Shown one piece after another: positions 52,533-60,631 of a stretch of DNA of 64,000 nucleotides. The notes under the pieces were generated by a model, which searched no databases, was not told where the DNA came from, and was given only the letters and a program-made list of their open reading frames with translations. The stretch spans positions 434,001 through 498,000 of the forward strand of contig JUHI01000003.1 in NCBI GenBank assembly GCA_000799755.1, written 5' to 3'. The DNA is from Martinezella tropici (GTDB lineage: Bacteria; Pseudomonadota; Alphaproteobacteria; Rhizobiales; Rhizobiaceae). Positions within the stretch are counted from its first letter, which is position 1, and each line of letters starts with the position of its first letter. Made by a program: the position numbers and the translations under genes.

Positions 52533-53404
52533 CCTGCTCTCCCCGGCTTTGTACGCACCATGACGAAGGTAAGGCTGACCGCCCTGCCAGGCTTTCCATC
52601 GATCTCCGCCGGCTCAAAACAGGCGACGAGTTCTGGCCGCACGCCGAAGAGGACGTCCTCGGCAAGATGTGGATCGCTCGCGTCGTAGATATGGGTTGTG
52701 ATCGTTTCGAAACCCTTGGCTCGGATAACGAAATGCAGGTTCGCCGGACGGCGCAGCGGATAGCCGGCCCCGGCGAGCAGACGTCCTACCGGCCCGTCAT
52801 CCGGCACGCCATAGCCCGACGGCATCACCGAACGATAATGGAAGCGCCCGTCGTCATCCGTGCGGAAAAGGCCGCGCAGATTGTGCTCCGGCTGGAGGTC
52901 CGGCTGCTGGTTTTCATAAAAGCCTTCGCCATTGGCCTGCCAGGTGATGACTTCGGCGCCGGCAATCGGCAGGCCGTCGAGATCCTGCACTCGCGCGGCA
53001 ACGAATAACGGCTCACCGAATCCATCGAGCGAGATCGAGGAACCGGAGGCCCGCTCCGGCGCATCATGGCGGTAGAACGGCCCCCGAATGGTGTTCGGAG
53101 TTGCGGCCTGCGGCCGCCGGGAATTGATTTCTTCCACCAGCGCCGAAGCGCCGACGAGATCGGACAGGAGCACCCATTCCTGCCGCCGTTCGTCCGAGGC
53201 GTGGCCAACCTCCGTCAAAAACGCAATGACCTTGCGCCATTCCTCCTGCGTTGGGCGAAACTGCTTGATGAGGTCGTGAACTTGAGTGACCGCGGCAGCG
53301 ATCAATCGCGGCAGATTGCCATCACCATTGGCCGAGAAGCGCTCGGAGAAAGCCTCCGCCGATGTCGCCTCGCTGAATGTGAGCGCCTTAGCACGCTCCA
53401 CCAT
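52529..53404 (-). CDS. Hydroxyquinol-type intradiol dioxygenase paralogue, iron ligand His to Asn
   Basis: 291-residue intradiol dioxygenase, first gene of the operon. Tyr163 (GFYENQQ), Tyr198 (MPSGYG) and His224 are in place, but the first His of the HxH pair is Asn222: the segment reads RRPANLHF where active relatives have RPAHLHF. The codon is AAC, and no frameshift is near. The enzyme may be inactive, structural, or use an altered iron site. The paralogue at 44029 keeps both His. ATG 53404 is preferred to ATG 53410 because GGAGG abuts the latter. Confidence 0.87.
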   Translation of the reverse strand: MVERAKALTFSEATSAEAFSERFSANGDGNLPRLIAAAVTQVHDLIKQFRPTQEEWRKVIAFLTEVGHASDERRQEWVLLSDLVGASALVEEINSRRPQAATPNTIRGPFYRHDAPERASGSSISLDGFGEPLFVAARVQDLDGLPIAGAEVITWQANGEGFYENQQPDLQPEHNLRGLFRTDDDGRFHYRSVMPSGYGVPDDGPVGRLLAGAGYPLRRPANLHFVIRAKGFETITTHIYDASDPHLAEDVLFGVRPELVACFEPAEIDGKPGRAVSLTFVMVRTKPGRAG

Positions 53405-53488
53405 GCTCATCCTCCAAGATCTGCCGTGCATGTAAGGGAACACTAGCAGTTGAGCGCACATGGATTGATGATTTTGTTGCCATTCAAT

Positions 53489-53503
53489 ATAACGGATTGT
53501 TAT
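53489..53503. promoter_or_regulatory. LysR box overlapping the regulator start
   Basis: ATAAC-N5-GTTAT (a T-N11-A LysR box) spans 53489-53503 and includes the first bases of the LysR ATG at 53502. It is ~85 bases before the divergent dioxygenase start, a typical LysR arrangement for activating the operon and repressing its own gene. Confidence 0.5.
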
Positions 53504-54452
53504 GAAGATAGATGAACGCCACCTCATTCAGCTTGCGGCCGTGGTCAAGACGGGCGGTGTCACCGAGGGTGCGGCCCTGCTTGGCCTGGCGCAACCGGCC
53601 GTCTCGCGCACATTATCGATGCTGGAAAAGCGTGTCGGCGAGCCGCTCTTCATCAAAGGACGTCGGCCGCTGCAGCCGACACCGCTTGGCCTGTCGCTCG
53701 CCGAGCACGGCCTGGTGATGCTCGCAGCCTCGCGAAAGGCGTCCGATCTGGTCGAAAGCTTCCGCGTCGGCAAAAGCGGGGTGGTGCGGATCGGCGGCAC
53801 GCCCTTCTTCATGGATGCATTGATTGCCCGGCTCTGCGCCGAGTTTCAGGCCAGCCACCCGGACGTGCGTATCGACCAGAGCTATGGTTATTTTCCCGAC
53901 CTGCGCGCAGCGCTCAAAGCCGACCAGATCGATCTTGCCATATGTCCGATCGACATACTCGACGAAGGGTCCGGGCTCGAATTCCAGCAGATCCTGCCGG
54001 GACGCAACGTCGTCGCCTGCCGGGTAACGCATCCGCTGCTTCTGAAACGCCGGCCGCAACCCGGCCATCTGCTTGATTACCCCTGGATCGCGCCACCGCC
54101 GGGAAGCCCACTTTTGGCCGACCTGCGCGCCTTGCTGCTCTCCTTCGGCGCAACGGAGATCAAGATCCGTTATACCGGTGGCTCGCTGATGAGCGTGATC
54201 AACTACCTGAAATCGGCCGACGCGCTGACCGTCATGCCGCATAGCGTCGTCTTCGCCCAGCGCAAGGAAAAGACCATCACCGCGTTGCCGATCACCATTC
54301 CGCATCCGGAGCGCGCCCTTGCGATCCTCAAGCGCATCGACGCCCCACGCGCTCCCGCCGTCGACCAATTCGCCGAATTCGTGCGCGCCGGCTTCCAGGA
54401 TCTTCGCCACCTGATCAAGCGTCACGAGGAATCGGTGATCTGGGGGCTTTGA
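53502..54452 (+). CDS. LysR-family regulator of the aromatic operon
   Basis: 316-residue regulator with HTH ERHLIQLAAVVKTGGVTEGAALLGLAQPAVSRTLSMLEKRVGEPLF and effector domain from ~residue 95. It is divergent from the hydroxyquinol/importer operon across 97 bases that contain a LysR box, and is therefore the likely activator responding to an aromatic intermediate. There is little ribosome-site signal before ATG 53502. Confidence 0.88.
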   Translation: MKIDERHLIQLAAVVKTGGVTEGAALLGLAQPAVSRTLSMLEKRVGEPLFIKGRRPLQPTPLGLSLAEHGLVMLAASRKASDLVESFRVGKSGVVRIGGTPFFMDALIARLCAEFQASHPDVRIDQSYGYFPDLRAALKADQIDLAICPIDILDEGSGLEFQQILPGRNVVACRVTHPLLLKRRPQPGHLLDYPWIAPPPGSPLLADLRALLLSFGATEIKIRYTGGSLMSVINYLKSADALTVMPHSVVFAQRKEKTITALPITIPHPERALAILKRIDAPRAPAVDQFAEFVRAGFQDLRHLIKRHEESVIWGL

Positions 54453-54468
54453 CGATGCCGCGTCGCCG

Positions 54469-55431
54469 TCAGCCGTCAACCGTTGCGATCGACTTTTCGC
54501 TAGGCGTCAGAACGGGAGATGCTTCAGCAAAGGCTTGATCGAGGATGAGCAGCTTGCGGGCATGTGCGTGTGCATATTCTTCATAGAAGCCGTGCGAAAT
54601 CCATAGCCGCGAGCGGCCGCGCCGGCCGCTCCAGCCGACACCGCCGATCGATTCCGCGGCGGCCAGCTTGCGACTGGTATGGGCTCGCGACAGGCCGAAG
54701 GATTGGGCGAGATAGGAAATCGAGCTTACATCGGTCAGAAGCCTGCCTTGTTTCGCCAGCACCTCCGGCTCTATTCCGGCGATGAGCCGATCCATCAGGA
54801 GTCCGCCGGCATCGGCCCAGGTGAAGATCGTATAGAGCGGGCCGGGGCTGCGTATCTCGGGATCAGACAGCAACGTGTGTGCAGCGATCGGCTGAATTAA
54901 TGCGAGCAGCTTTTCCGGCTCTGCGTGGAACCGGACCGTCCTGTCGCCACCATCCATGAGATCGAGAGCCTGAAAATGGACGCTGTACCAGTGGATCAGC
55001 ATCGACAGCGTGAATGGCGCGGGTGCAACCTGCTCCGATTGATGCCCCGCTGGATCGGCAATCGGGCGGATGACATCATATTGCAGGGCTTCATCGAAAA
55101 ATGCGTAGGCGGTATTGCGGCTGGCAATGGCGTATTGCAGGGCGAGATTTCCGAAGCCCCGCCGGGTCAATCCCGCGCCGGATTTGCGAAATGTGCGAAA
55201 GTAGTCGCCAAGCGCGGCGTGGCAAAGAAGCCAACGCTGTTGGGTGGCAAACAGCGCTGCGGTTCGCGGCGAGACCTCGTGGACGGCCACGAAGTTGCGC
55301 GCCAGAAGCAAGACCGCGCGGGCAAACACCACCGGCTCGAACAGGCCATCTAACCTGCCGGCGGGCAATGACCGGTCCACACGCGGAACGTCCGCCGACC
55401 GATGCATCCGAAAATCAAGCACCTTTCCCAT
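54469..55431 (-). CDS. Uncharacterised protein with C-terminal HTH-like region
   Basis: 320 residues, unrecognised overall. The N-terminal three quarters are helical and mention no known catalytic motif. Residues ~255-300 contain LTDVSSISYLAQSFGLSRAHTSRKLAAAESIGGVGWSGRRGRSRLWIS, which reads like a helix-turn-helix followed by a basic wing, suggesting a transcription factor. ATG 55431 follows GAGAGAG; a longer frame to 55560 is possible but looks non-coding. It is convergent with the LysR gene and divergent from the winged-helix/TPR gene after a 449-base gap. Confidence 0.6.
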   Translation of the reverse strand: MGKVLDFRMHRSADVPRVDRSLPAGRLDGLFEPVVFARAVLLLARNFVAVHEVSPRTAALFATQQRWLLCHAALGDYFRTFRKSGAGLTRRGFGNLALQYAIASRNTAYAFFDEALQYDVIRPIADPAGHQSEQVAPAPFTLSMLIHWYSVHFQALDLMDGGDRTVRFHAEPEKLLALIQPIAAHTLLSDPEIRSPGPLYTIFTWADAGGLLMDRLIAGIEPEVLAKQGRLLTDVSSISYLAQSFGLSRAHTSRKLAAAESIGGVGWSGRRGRSRLWISHGFYEEYAHAHARKLLILDQAFAEASPVLTPSEKSIATVDG

Positions 55432-55880
55432 GAACCGCTCTCTCAAGATTGACGGCTGTGTGCACCCGGATCGTTGCCATGCCGTTCCGGGACAATCATG
55501 AGTGTCGGGAAAGTCGAATTCGAAGAAGCACAGGCGGCAGCTAAAAATATGCCCGCCCATTCCTCATGTTTTCAAGTACATCCCTCAACTCACGAGCAAC
55601 CGCCATGAGTTTCCTTATCCGCCCAAACATAATCCGACCGGTACAACGACGTCCTGATAAGGCGCTGGCGAGGTTCTGATATTTTCTGATATTTTTCTGA
55701 AATCGATGATTTCTCGAGGGAAATATACAGTTGGCAAATCGCGCTAGGAGCTTGCCCTTACGGCAACGCGGACGGCCGTGCGGCTTTCCGAGGACAACAT
55801 CGGTACGTTGACTGCCGAGCCTAGCTCTCTTTATATTGTGCCATATTTTAAATGACACAGTTGGGGATCATTGGGAGCAG
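55432..55880. promoter_or_regulatory. Long upstream region of the winged-helix/TPR gene with phased repeats
   Basis: No convincing gene. Three TTCTGAtatt units start at 55674, 55684 and 55695, spaced 10-11 bases, i.e. one helical turn, followed by an AT-rich stretch. A sigma-70-like promoter is visible: TTGACT at 55808-55813 and TATATT at 55832-55837 with an 18-base spacer, which would start RNA near 55844. Repeats in helical phase are the usual binding pattern of OmpR/PhoB-type winged-helix proteins such as the one encoded downstream. Confidence 0.5.
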
Positions 55881-57617
55881 GTGTTTTGTTTTGCTGGGTT
55901 CGTTCTTGATCCAGATCGTGCCGAGCTTCACGGACCCGATGGTTCCGCGATCCGGCTACGCCCAAAAGCTTTTGAATTGCTGAGCCTACTCGTCACCAAC
56001 AACAGGCGGGTCGTCGGCAAGCAGGAATTGATGGAAGCTATCTGGCCCGGGATACATGTCGGTGAAGATAGCCTCTTTCAATGTATCCGAGAAATACGCA
56101 CCGCGCTCGGCGACACCGAACGACACATGATCAAGCTTGTCTCCGGTCGCGGCTACCTTTTTACCGCCGACGTAACCGTGAGACAGGAGGCCTCGGAACT
56201 CCCCCACGCAGCGCGCGATATACCGGCTTCCGGCGCAGGCGCCACAGTGGATGAAGGCAGAGCGCCAGCTCGGCTTTTTGGCTCCCGTAAGATTTTGGCT
56301 TTCGGCACATTGGCAATTCTCTGCGTGATCGCGGTCATCGTCGGTGCCTCGATTTTTTCCGCTCGTGTCAGCAACGTTCTTGGATCAAGCCAGCCAATCA
56401 TCGAAGTTCTGCCTATTGTCGATACGGTCGGCGACTCCGAGAGCGCCGCTCTGGCGCAAGGCATCGCGGCGGAGATGATCGGCGGGCTCTCCAAGATCGG
56501 CGGCATCCGCCTGATAGCCTCGAAGGAACAGGGGCTGGCGGCAACCGCCAAGCCGACCGCCGATCCTGGCGGCAATGCCGATTTCATCCTGCGCGGCGAA
56601 CTGCAAAGAAGCCCGCAATCCTGGACCTTTCAAACACGGCTGATCAACATGGGCAACCGCGAGATCGAATCGGTCGCCGAGGTGACGCTGGATGCCAATG
56701 AGCCCGACCGACAGCGTCTTGCCTCCCGGCTTGCCGCAGGAGTCGGCTACGAACTCGCCAACCGCATCAACAAGATCGGAGAGGCCAACAACCCGGCATC
56801 TCAGGATACTGCCGCCAGCATCGCTATTCAGCAAGCGACAGCGTCGATCAACCAGACGACGAAGGAACGCTTCGCGACAGCGCGATCGATCCTTGAAAAA
56901 TATCTGAGCGACCAGCCGAACAATGCCGATCTGCAGATCGCGCTTGCCACTTTGCATCTGCGCGGAATTCAGCTTGCCTGGTACGATCCGGCCGAGATCA
57001 AGGCCGCGGAGAGCGAGGCAAGATCCCAGCTCGAACACGCGCTGCGGACCAGACCGAATTCCCTTCCGGTGCTCGGCATCTATTGCCGTTTCCTGACCGC
57101 CACCAATCAGTTCTCCGAAAGCCTTGTAGCCTGCGCACGTGCGCTCAGCGGCAATCCATGGGACGGCGCGGCGTTGTTCCAACTTGGCCTGACGCAGATT
57201 CAACTCGGCCGTTTCGAAGATGCCCTTGCGACATTCGAGCTGGCTGATCGTTTCGACACGCCGGCCGTCTCACGCTGGACCTGGCTGTTGGGCGCCGGTT
57301 GGGCCGATATATTCTTGGATCATAATGAAGATGCCGTCGAATGGCTGCAGCGTTCCATCGCGATTACGCCCGGCACCGGGCGAGCGTACATGCTGTTGGC
57401 GACCGCCTATCAGCGATTGGGTCGCACGGAAGAAGCCAAACAGGCATTGGCGAAAGGGCTGGAACTAAGGCCAGGCTCGACAACCGCAAACATTTCCCTG
57501 CCTTCCCGCAACGCAAGCCCGATCTATCTTGAAGGTCGGCAGGCAATAAGCCGAACGTTGATCGAGCTGGGGTTGCCCGCCGGCGGCGAAGCGCAAAAGT
57601 CTGGCGATCAGAACTGA
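55881..57617 (+). CDS. Membrane-anchored winged-helix regulator with TPR domain (CadC/HilA-like)
   Basis: 578 residues from GTG 55881. An N-terminal OmpR-type winged helix (residues ~3-97: FVLDPDRAEL, LRPKAFELLSLLV, GEDSLFQCIREIRTALGD, LVSGRGYLF) precedes a basic stretch and one membrane helix (~137-159). The rest is outside, with an adenylate-cyclase-associated-type FlgO-like region (~170-270) and TPR repeats (~330-540). It thus looks like a ToxR/CadC-type one-component membrane sensor. A TTG at 55836 would lie upstream of the predicted transcript start, so GTG is preferred. An orphan TadG-like gene follows. Confidence 0.8.
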   Translation: MFCFAGFVLDPDRAELHGPDGSAIRLRPKAFELLSLLVTNNRRVVGKQELMEAIWPGIHVGEDSLFQCIREIRTALGDTERHMIKLVSGRGYLFTADVTVRQEASELPHAARDIPASGAGATVDEGRAPARLFGSRKILAFGTLAILCVIAVIVGASIFSARVSNVLGSSQPIIEVLPIVDTVGDSESAALAQGIAAEMIGGLSKIGGIRLIASKEQGLAATAKPTADPGGNADFILRGELQRSPQSWTFQTRLINMGNREIESVAEVTLDANEPDRQRLASRLAAGVGYELANRINKIGEANNPASQDTAASIAIQQATASINQTTKERFATARSILEKYLSDQPNNADLQIALATLHLRGIQLAWYDPAEIKAAESEARSQLEHALRTRPNSLPVLGIYCRFLTATNQFSESLVACARALSGNPWDGAALFQLGLTQIQLGRFEDALATFELADRFDTPAVSRWTWLLGAGWADIFLDHNEDAVEWLQRSIAITPGTGRAYMLLATAYQRLGRTEEAKQALAKGLELRPGSTTANISLPSRNASPIYLEGRQAISRTLIELGLPAGGEAQKSGDQN

Positions 57618-57849
57618 GGAAGAAGCATCGCCGATGCGACTACCTATGATTGCGCCGTTGTACAGTATTTATCGTAGATCAGTATATAAAAGCGCCAAGC
57701 AATAATGAAGCGTTTGCATTTTATGATTTACTGAAATATAGAATAATAAATACTCGACATCGCTAGAACTTGAACCCCCTTCTAAACCACACGTTTATAT
57801 CTTCTGCCCATTGTCTCTCCAAAGTTTAATTCTATTTCTGGTAGGAATA

Positions 57850-58806
57850 ATGGACACCCACTTTTTCCGGCATATACGCCGCTTGGCAAGAGATCGTGGC
57901 GGCAATTTCGCGACACTGACGGCGCTGATCGCCGTGCCGCTGGCCGCTGCTGGCGGGATGGCGGTCGACTACGCGTCGGCGATACATCAGCGGACGAACT
58001 TGCAGGAAATAGCCGATGGAGCCGCGCTGGCCGGCGGCAAGATTTTCGATGGCACCAATCTGGCCGCCGCACAGGCGGAGGCGACGCGTTTCATCACCGC
58101 CTACGCAGACACGACGCCTGCAAATCTGAGCTACACCATCACGGCAAGCGGGCGCACTCTTTCGGTCAATTTGACGGGAGCCGTGCCCACGAACCTGATG
58201 CGTGTCGTCAACATCAACAGCGTCAACATCGGCGTAAACTCCCAGGCCACGGCACCGGCCAAGCCGGACATCGTGACACTGACCCCGACACAGGCACAAG
58301 GATGGTATTATAAAGTCATCACCATCCGCGTCGTCAGACCCAATTCAACGGCCGAAACCGTGGTCGGTACCGTAACCTATCAGCCGACGACCCATAACAA
58401 TAGCGGTCAGGGCACCATGACGTCCGTCCCGTCCGGACCGATTACCCTCGGCCAATATACCAAGCTGGTGCTGCAGATGGACGTCAAGAACGATGGCTGC
58501 CCAATCGGCAAGTCCGCATCAATCGGCAATGACAATGGTGTCAACTGCAACAGCAAGGCATCCGCCGGTACGAAATACGATCTCATGCTACGGACAGACG
58601 ACCCAAGCACATCGAACTATCTGTTCGTCGACGGCAGCGAGCTTCCGAAGGGCGTGACCTTGCCGATCGAGAATTATTTCGGTTGTCAGGCGGCGCAACA
58701 GCACGCTTGGGAAGATGGCGGCGGCTGGGATCGACAGGATTTCTTCTACACGATCTCGTCGCAATGCTCTTCGGTCGACGGCGATGCCGTGCGCCTTACC
58801 AATTGA
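57850..58806 (+). CDS. TadG-like pilus-assembly/surface protein (orphan)
   Basis: 318 residues. The N-terminal segment GNFATLTALIAVPLAAAGGMAVDYASAIHQRTNLQEIADGAALAGG is the TadG/TadE-type membrane anchor with its characteristic post-helix DxxxxxxxRTxLQ. The remainder is a periplasmic beta-rich domain of unknown fold with six cysteines in its last third. No VWA domain or other tad/flp genes are nearby, so it is an orphan. ATG 57850 follows TAGGA after an AT-rich 232-base leader. It may be controlled by the preceding membrane regulator. Confidence 0.75.
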   Translation: MDTHFFRHIRRLARDRGGNFATLTALIAVPLAAAGGMAVDYASAIHQRTNLQEIADGAALAGGKIFDGTNLAAAQAEATRFITAYADTTPANLSYTITASGRTLSVNLTGAVPTNLMRVVNINSVNIGVNSQATAPAKPDIVTLTPTQAQGWYYKVITIRVVRPNSTAETVVGTVTYQPTTHNNSGQGTMTSVPSGPITLGQYTKLVLQMDVKNDGCPIGKSASIGNDNGVNCNSKASAGTKYDLMLRTDDPSTSNYLFVDGSELPKGVTLPIENYFGCQAAQQHAWEDGGGWDRQDFFYTISSQCSSVDGDAVRLTN

Positions 58807-58846
58807 GAGTGTGGTAATCGGGCGGCCGCTTGGCCGAACAAAGTGA

Positions 58847-58868
58847 CCGGCGCCACAGATGACGCCGG
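58847..58868. terminator. Convergent hairpin after the TadG-like gene
   Basis: CCGGCG (58847-58852) pairs with CGCCGG (58863-58868) over a 10-base loop, followed by a CT-rich stretch; a smaller CGGCC/GGCCG stem lies just before. It separates convergent genes. Confidence 0.45.
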
Positions 58869-58890
58869 GCTCTTCTCAAAGCAATCCGAT

Positions 58891-59727
58891 TTAGCGGCGC
58901 GAGCCGAAGGGACGTAGCGCCATGTGGCGGTTTACGTCCTTATAGAGCAGGTAGCGGAACGGGCCAGGCCCCCCGGCATAGCAGGCCTGCGGGCAGAAGG
59001 CGCGCAGCCACATGAAATCGCCGGCCTCTACTTCGACCCAATCCTGGTTCAGGCGATAGACGGCCTTGCCTTCCAAGACATAGAGACCGTGTTCCATGAC
59101 GTGAGTTTCCGCGAACGGAATGACAGCCCCTGGCTGCAGGGTGACGATCGTCACATGCATGTCGTGCCGCAGGTCGGACGGATCGACGAAGCGGGTCGTC
59201 GCCCAGCGCCCTTCGGTGCCCGGCATGGCGGACGGCGTGATATCCTTCTCGTTCAGGATAAGCGGTTCCGGATGGGCCAGTCCCTCGACGGCTTCATATG
59301 CCTTGCGAACCCAATGGAAGCGGGAATGCGCACCCGAACGATTGTGCAGCGACCATTTCAGACCCGGCGGCAGGAAGGCGTAGCCGCCCGGCTGAAGGAC
59401 GTGCTTGCCGGATGGCAGGGTAAGTTCGACCTCGCCATCGACGACGAACAATACGCCTTCGGCCTCGGCATCCTGCTCCGGCCGGTCGCTGCCACCGCCG
59501 GGCGCCACTTCCATGACATATTGCGAGAAGGTTTCGGCAAAACCCGAAAGCGGCCGGGCGATTACCCAGCAGCGCGTATCGTTCCAGAAGGGCAAATAGC
59601 TGGTGACGATATCCTGCATCACTCCTTTCGGGATGACCGCATAAGCCTCCGTGAATACCGCGCGCCCCGTCAGCAGGTCGCTCTGCGGCGGATGGCCGCC
59701 AAGAGAGGAGTAGTATTTTCTTTCCAT
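58891..59727 (-). CDS. allE: (S)-ureidoglycine aminohydrolase
   Basis: 278-residue bicupin. The C-terminal cupin carries the Mn ligand set Glu207, His209, His213 (FAETHVMEHG) and Gln247 (CPQACYAGG), as in ureidoglycine aminohydrolase of allantoin degradation, which converts (S)-ureidoglycine to (S)-ureidoglycolate and ammonia. The N-terminal cupin is metal-free, as in the family. No other purine-catabolism genes are in the window. It is preceded by a small gap and flanked by an ankyrin gene. Confidence 0.88.
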   Translation of the reverse strand: MERKYYSSLGGHPPQSDLLTGRAVFTEAYAVIPKGVMQDIVTSYLPFWNDTRCWVIARPLSGFAETFSQYVMEVAPGGGSDRPEQDAEAEGVLFVVDGEVELTLPSGKHVLQPGGYAFLPPGLKWSLHNRSGAHSRFHWVRKAYEAVEGLAHPEPLILNEKDITPSAMPGTEGRWATTRFVDPSDLRHDMHVTIVTLQPGAVIPFAETHVMEHGLYVLEGKAVYRLNQDWVEVEAGDFMWLRAFCPQACYAGGPGPFRYLLYKDVNRHMALRPFGSRR

Positions 59728-59816
59728 TGTCTAAGCCCTTCATTCTTATCGTTTCGGGAGGCTAAGGCATTTGCCTCCCAGTCGTATTGCATAACGTCGG
59801 AAGTTGAAATGTCCCG

Positions 59817-60482
59817 CTAGGTCGCCCCGGCCTCCTCCAGTAATTTCAAGATCGCGGTAAAACCACGGCTGCGGGCATGCTGCAGCGGCGTCACGCCATC
59901 ATTGTCTGCCAGATTGACGTCGGCACCGGCATCTACCAACTGCTTGACGATCTGGACGTGGCGCGGGCCGCCATCGCTGAGAATCACAGCCTCGATCAGG
60001 GCCGTCCATCCCAACCGGTTGACGTGATCGACAGCGACACCCGCCTTGATCAGGATCGCGACGGTTTCGACATGCCCGCGCTCCGAAGCGGGAATGAGCG
60101 CCGTGCCGCCATAGCGATTGGTGCTTTTGAGATCCGCTCCATGGGCGAGCGTCAGCTTCAGGATATCCAGATGACCACGGGCGCCGGCATAAAGGTAAGG
60201 ACTGTCCTGAATATCGTCCTTTGCATTGACGTCGGCGCCGGCCTCGATCAACACCCGGGCAGCCTCCACCTTGTTGCCGTGCGTTGCGATCAGCAGCGGC
60301 GTCGCGCCACTTGCATCCCGCGCCTCGACAGCTGCACCGTTGTCCAGCAATTGGTGAATGGCCGCGGCGTCGCCTGCGGCCGCCGCCTTGTGTAATCGAA
60401 GATCCATTGTATCGCCGAAGGCAAGAAAAGGGGTGCAGACAGCCGCCAGGAAAAGGAAGGTCGACAGCAGAAGTTTCAACAT
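59817..60482 (-). CDS. Periplasmic ankyrin-repeat protein
   Basis: 221 residues: signal peptide (MLKLLLSTFLFLAAVCTPFLAFG) then five to six ankyrin repeats from residue ~28, each with the DxxGxTPLxxAxxxGHxxxVxxLLxxGAxVN pattern (for example RDASGATPLLIATHGNKVEAARVLIEAGADVN). It probably acts as a periplasmic protein-binding module. Its partner is unknown; in other bacteria such proteins sit beside catalase or toxin genes, none of which is here. Confidence 0.82.
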   Translation of the reverse strand: MLKLLLSTFLFLAAVCTPFLAFGDTMDLRLHKAAAAGDAAAIHQLLDNGAAVEARDASGATPLLIATHGNKVEAARVLIEAGADVNAKDDIQDSPYLYAGARGHLDILKLTLAHGADLKSTNRYGGTALIPASERGHVETVAILIKAGVAVDHVNRLGWTALIEAVILSDGGPRHVQIVKQLVDAGADVNLADNDGVTPLQHARSRGFTAILKLLEEAGAT

Positions 60483-60631
60483 GCCTTATCCAGTTGGTGT
60501 GTCTTTCCCGAACCTAGCAGGGAACCCGGCTTCGGAAAATCAAATATCCAAGCGCCGACCGCTAAGAAAACGAAAACACTTTCAGGATTTTGTACGGCAA
60601 TATCCGCTACACATGATTTCGGTTCCGGCAC

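Noticed and set aside
55541..55858. 105-residue minus-strand frame in the regulatory gap
   Set aside because: Very basic, no ribosome site, overlaps the predicted promoter of the winged-helix gene; not supported as coding.
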